60,526 nucleotides of DNA from an uncultured Pelagibacteraceae bacterium (lineage in GTDB: Bacteria > Pseudomonadota > Alphaproteobacteria > Pelagibacterales > AG-422-B15). Position 1 is the first letter of the stretch; each line of letters begins with the position of its first letter. The translations under genes were made by a program, and so were the position numbers. Under the pieces are notes generated by a model. That model ran no database searches and was not told where the DNA came from. It saw only the letters and a program-made list of their open reading frames with translations. The DNA is taken from NCBI GenBank assembly GCA_905182145.1, contig CAJJAN010000003.1, positions 1 to 60,526 of the forward strand, written 5' to 3'. Positions 58,863 to 60,526 of the stretch are shown here, piece after piece.

Positions 58863-60194
58863 ATGGAATTTAAAAATTTAGCAGATCAAATTATTACAAA
58901 GACAAAAGTTGCTGGAGCAACTGATTGCGATATAGTTCTAGCTAAGGGAACAAGTAAATCAATTGCATATAGATTTGGTAAAATTGAAGATGTTGAAGAA
59001 TCTTCCGGTAAAACATTTGGAATTAGAGCTTTAATAGGATCAAAGCAATCCTTTGTCTCATCTTCAAACTTTGATGTAAAAAATATAGATACACTTGTAA
59101 CTAAAGTAGTTGAAATGGCAAAATTAGCTCCAGAAGATGATACTGCATGCCTAGGTGATCCCACACAACTAGAAACAAATTTTATAGATTTAGATTTATG
59201 CCAAAATTATGAAACTGATACAAATTTAATGATTGATAACGTTAAAAAATGTGAGGATGCTGCTTTAAGTATTAAAGGAATTAGTAACTCTGAGGGCTCA
59301 GGTGCATCTTTTGGAACTAGTGAATTTTTTTTAGCAACAAGCCATGGCTTTATGGGTGGTTATAAATCATCAAGCAATTCTATATCATGTTCAGTTATCG
59401 CAGGTGATGGTGTTAATATGGAGAGAGATTACGATTATGCCTCTGCTATTCATTATGAAGATCTTGATGCCCCGGAAGAAATTGGAAAGAATGCTGCAGA
59501 TCTTACCTTAAAAAGAATTAATCCAAGAAAAGTTAGCTCTTGCAAAACCTCTGTAATTTTCGATAAAAGAATTAGTAACAGAATAGTTAAGTATGTAGCT
59601 GGTGCAATATCAGGAAATTCTATCGCACGTGGAACTAGTTTTTTAAAAGATAGCCTTAATAAACAAATTTTTAGTAAAGATATATCTATAATTGATGATC
59701 CTAAGATTTTTAGAGGTATGAACTCAAGCTTATTCGACGGTGAGGGAGTCAAAAATAAAAAAACAGAACTAGTCAGCAATGGAGTTTTAAAAACATGGCT
59801 ACTAAACACCGCTACAGGCAAAAAATTGAATTTTAAAACAACTGGTCACGCTTCTAGATCTATCGGTTCTCCGCCAGGCACTAGTACCAATAATTTATTT
59901 ATGGCGAATGGCATGGTCTCTTACGAAGATCTAATTGGATCTATTAAAAGTGGGTTTTATGCTACTGAACTTATGGGCTCAGGTTTCGATCTAATAACTG
60001 GAGATTTCAGTGTAGGAGCAAGTGGCTACTGGATTGAAAATGGAGAGTTAGCCTTTCCAGTTAGCGAAATAACTATCGCTTCAAATCTAACTGAAATGTT
60101 CTTAAATTTATCAGCTGCTAACGATTTAGAGTTTAAATATGGCTCTAATGCTCCCACTCTTTGTATTGAAGGCATGACTTTAGCCGGAAAATAG
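58863..60194 (+). CDS. pmbA: Metalloprotease subunit TldE/PmbA
   Basis: TldE is the partner of TldD and lacks its zinc motif. The 443 residues show GATDCDIVLAKGTSKSIAYR, FGIRALIGSKQSFVSSSNFD, SISCSVIAGDGVNMERDYDY, FDKRISNRIVKYVAGAISGN, and ELMGSGFDLITGDFSVGASG with FPVSEITIASNL at the end, all PmbA-like. The 65-bp gap to the next gene has no obvious hairpin. Confidence 0.95.
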   Translation: MEFKNLADQIITKTKVAGATDCDIVLAKGTSKSIAYRFGKIEDVEESSGKTFGIRALIGSKQSFVSSSNFDVKNIDTLVTKVVEMAKLAPEDDTACLGDPTQLETNFIDLDLCQNYETDTNLMIDNVKKCEDAALSIKGISNSEGSGASFGTSEFFLATSHGFMGGYKSSSNSISCSVIAGDGVNMERDYDYASAIHYEDLDAPEEIGKNAADLTLKRINPRKVSSCKTSVIFDKRISNRIVKYVAGAISGNSIARGTSFLKDSLNKQIFSKDISIIDDPKIFRGMNSSLFDGEGVKNKKTELVSNGVLKTWLLNTATGKKLNFKTTGHASRSIGSPPGTSTNNLFMANGMVSYEDLIGSIKSGFYATELMGSGFDLITGDFSVGASGYWIENGELAFPVSEITIASNLTEMFLNLSAANDLEFKYGSNAPTLCIEGMTLAGK

Positions 60195-60259
60195 CCTTAT
60201 TTTTATTATTCAATAATTGGAACAGCGACAATGATACTGATAGTATCCTATTTTTACTT

Positions 60260-60526
60260 ATGACAAATTCAGAAATCTTAAAACGACTTTTTAAAGAGAA
60301 TATCAAACCTCAATTAGCTAAATTAAGTACATCTTTTATATTCATGATAATTATAGCTTTAGCTACTGGTGCTACAGCATGGTTATTAGATCCTGCTATA
60401 GAAAAAATATTTTTGGAACGCGACGCTCAAATGGTTTTATTAATTCCATTGGGAGTTATAGGGATTTTATTTATTAAAGGAGTAGCAACCTTCTTTCAAG
60501 TTTCAATACTTACTGAGATTGGACAA
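60260..60526 (+). CDS. ABC exporter membrane domain, MsbA-like (partial)
   Basis: From the ATG at 60260 the frame stays open to the window edge, giving 89 residues. It reads MTNSEILKRLFKENIKPQLA and continues with two hydrophobic helices, FIFMIIIALATGATAWLLDP and VLLIPLGVIGILFIKGVATF. The ATAWLLDPAIEKIF segment between helices 1 and 2 is typical of MsbA, which flips lipid A precursors. The nucleotide-binding domain lies outside the window, so the substrate is inferred. Confidence 0.8.
   Translation, partial: MTNSEILKRLFKENIKPQLAKLSTSFIFMIIIALATGATAWLLDPAIEKIFLERDAQMVLLIPLGVIGILFIKGVATFFQVSILTEIGQ

Overview
The window is 60.5 kb of AT-rich DNA (roughly one third G+C by eye) packed almost wall to wall with single-copy bacterial housekeeping genes. 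The gene content and order point to an alphaproteobacterium with a small, streamlined genome, such as a SAR11/HIMB59-like marine lineage (inference). Supporting signs are a CcrM-type methyltransferase, PetP/PetR regulators, petABC and ctaCDB-coxF-ctaG-ctaE operons, F0 genes (atpI-B-E-F'-F) apart from F1, the order mutY/DUF721/dsbA/smc, the plant/alphaproteobacterial type of GshA, and the lgt-midA-yfiH run. I see no prophage, insertion sequence, CRISPR array, integrase or toxin cluster.

Layout. 1-412: the start of an aminotransferase gene (-) running off the left edge. 498-7000: a six-gene + operon, uvrB, yrbG-like antiporter, pteridine-reductase-like SDR, folB, uvrC, pgsA. 6997-11389: ilvE (-), then petP-petR-histidine kinase (+), then proC and a 51-residue UbiK-like gene (-). 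11428-17850: a + run of lgt, midA, yfiH, prs, rplY, pth, ychF and gpt. 17934-21936: a purine permease and the cytochrome bc1 operon petABC (-). 22071-23842: trmL, hemF, greA (+). 23843-26781: cca, NUDIX, DUF1285, GNAT (-). 26850-28535: MaoC, an EEP-fold enzyme, crcB (+). 28536-33400: an AhpD-like gene, tRNA-Gln(UUG), ispE, a TPR protein and ETF-ubiquinone oxidoreductase (-). 33474-35986: UDG, rnhB, ccrM (+). 35983-37074: mutY (-). 37073-44739: DUF721, dsbA-like, smc, the F0 genes, thrB, rnhA (+). 44740-46752: peroxiredoxin (-), yqgE and an SDR (+). 46744-54279: a nine-gene cytochrome oxidase operon running into thrC and a GNAT gene (-). 54435-60526: tldD (+), gshA-rsmE (-), ubiA, tldE/pmbA and the start of an MsbA-like exporter (+).

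How it works together. The strongest theme is aerobic respiration: bc1 complex, aa3-type oxidase with its assembly factors (CtaB, CtaG, SURF1, a CoxF-like peptide), ETF-QO, ubiquinone synthesis (UbiA, perhaps UbiK), aerobic haem synthesis (HemF) and F0. The bc1 regulators PetP and PetR lie 10 kb from petABC. A second theme is DNA repair and chromosome upkeep: UvrB, UvrC, UDG, MutY, two RNases H, CcrM and an unusually short SMC.

No new multi-gene system stands out; almost every gene belongs to a known family. The observations I rate highest are: a shared GC-rich 15-bp inverted repeat, resembling RegA/PrrA/RegR boxes, in front of both respiratory operons; an SMC protein that seems to lack its hinge domain; two GANTC sites in the ccrM leader; convergent gene pairs with no space between them in eight of nine cases; and two small genes missing from the ORF track (UbiK-like and CoxF-like). 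All functions come from reading motifs and gene order, with no database search.
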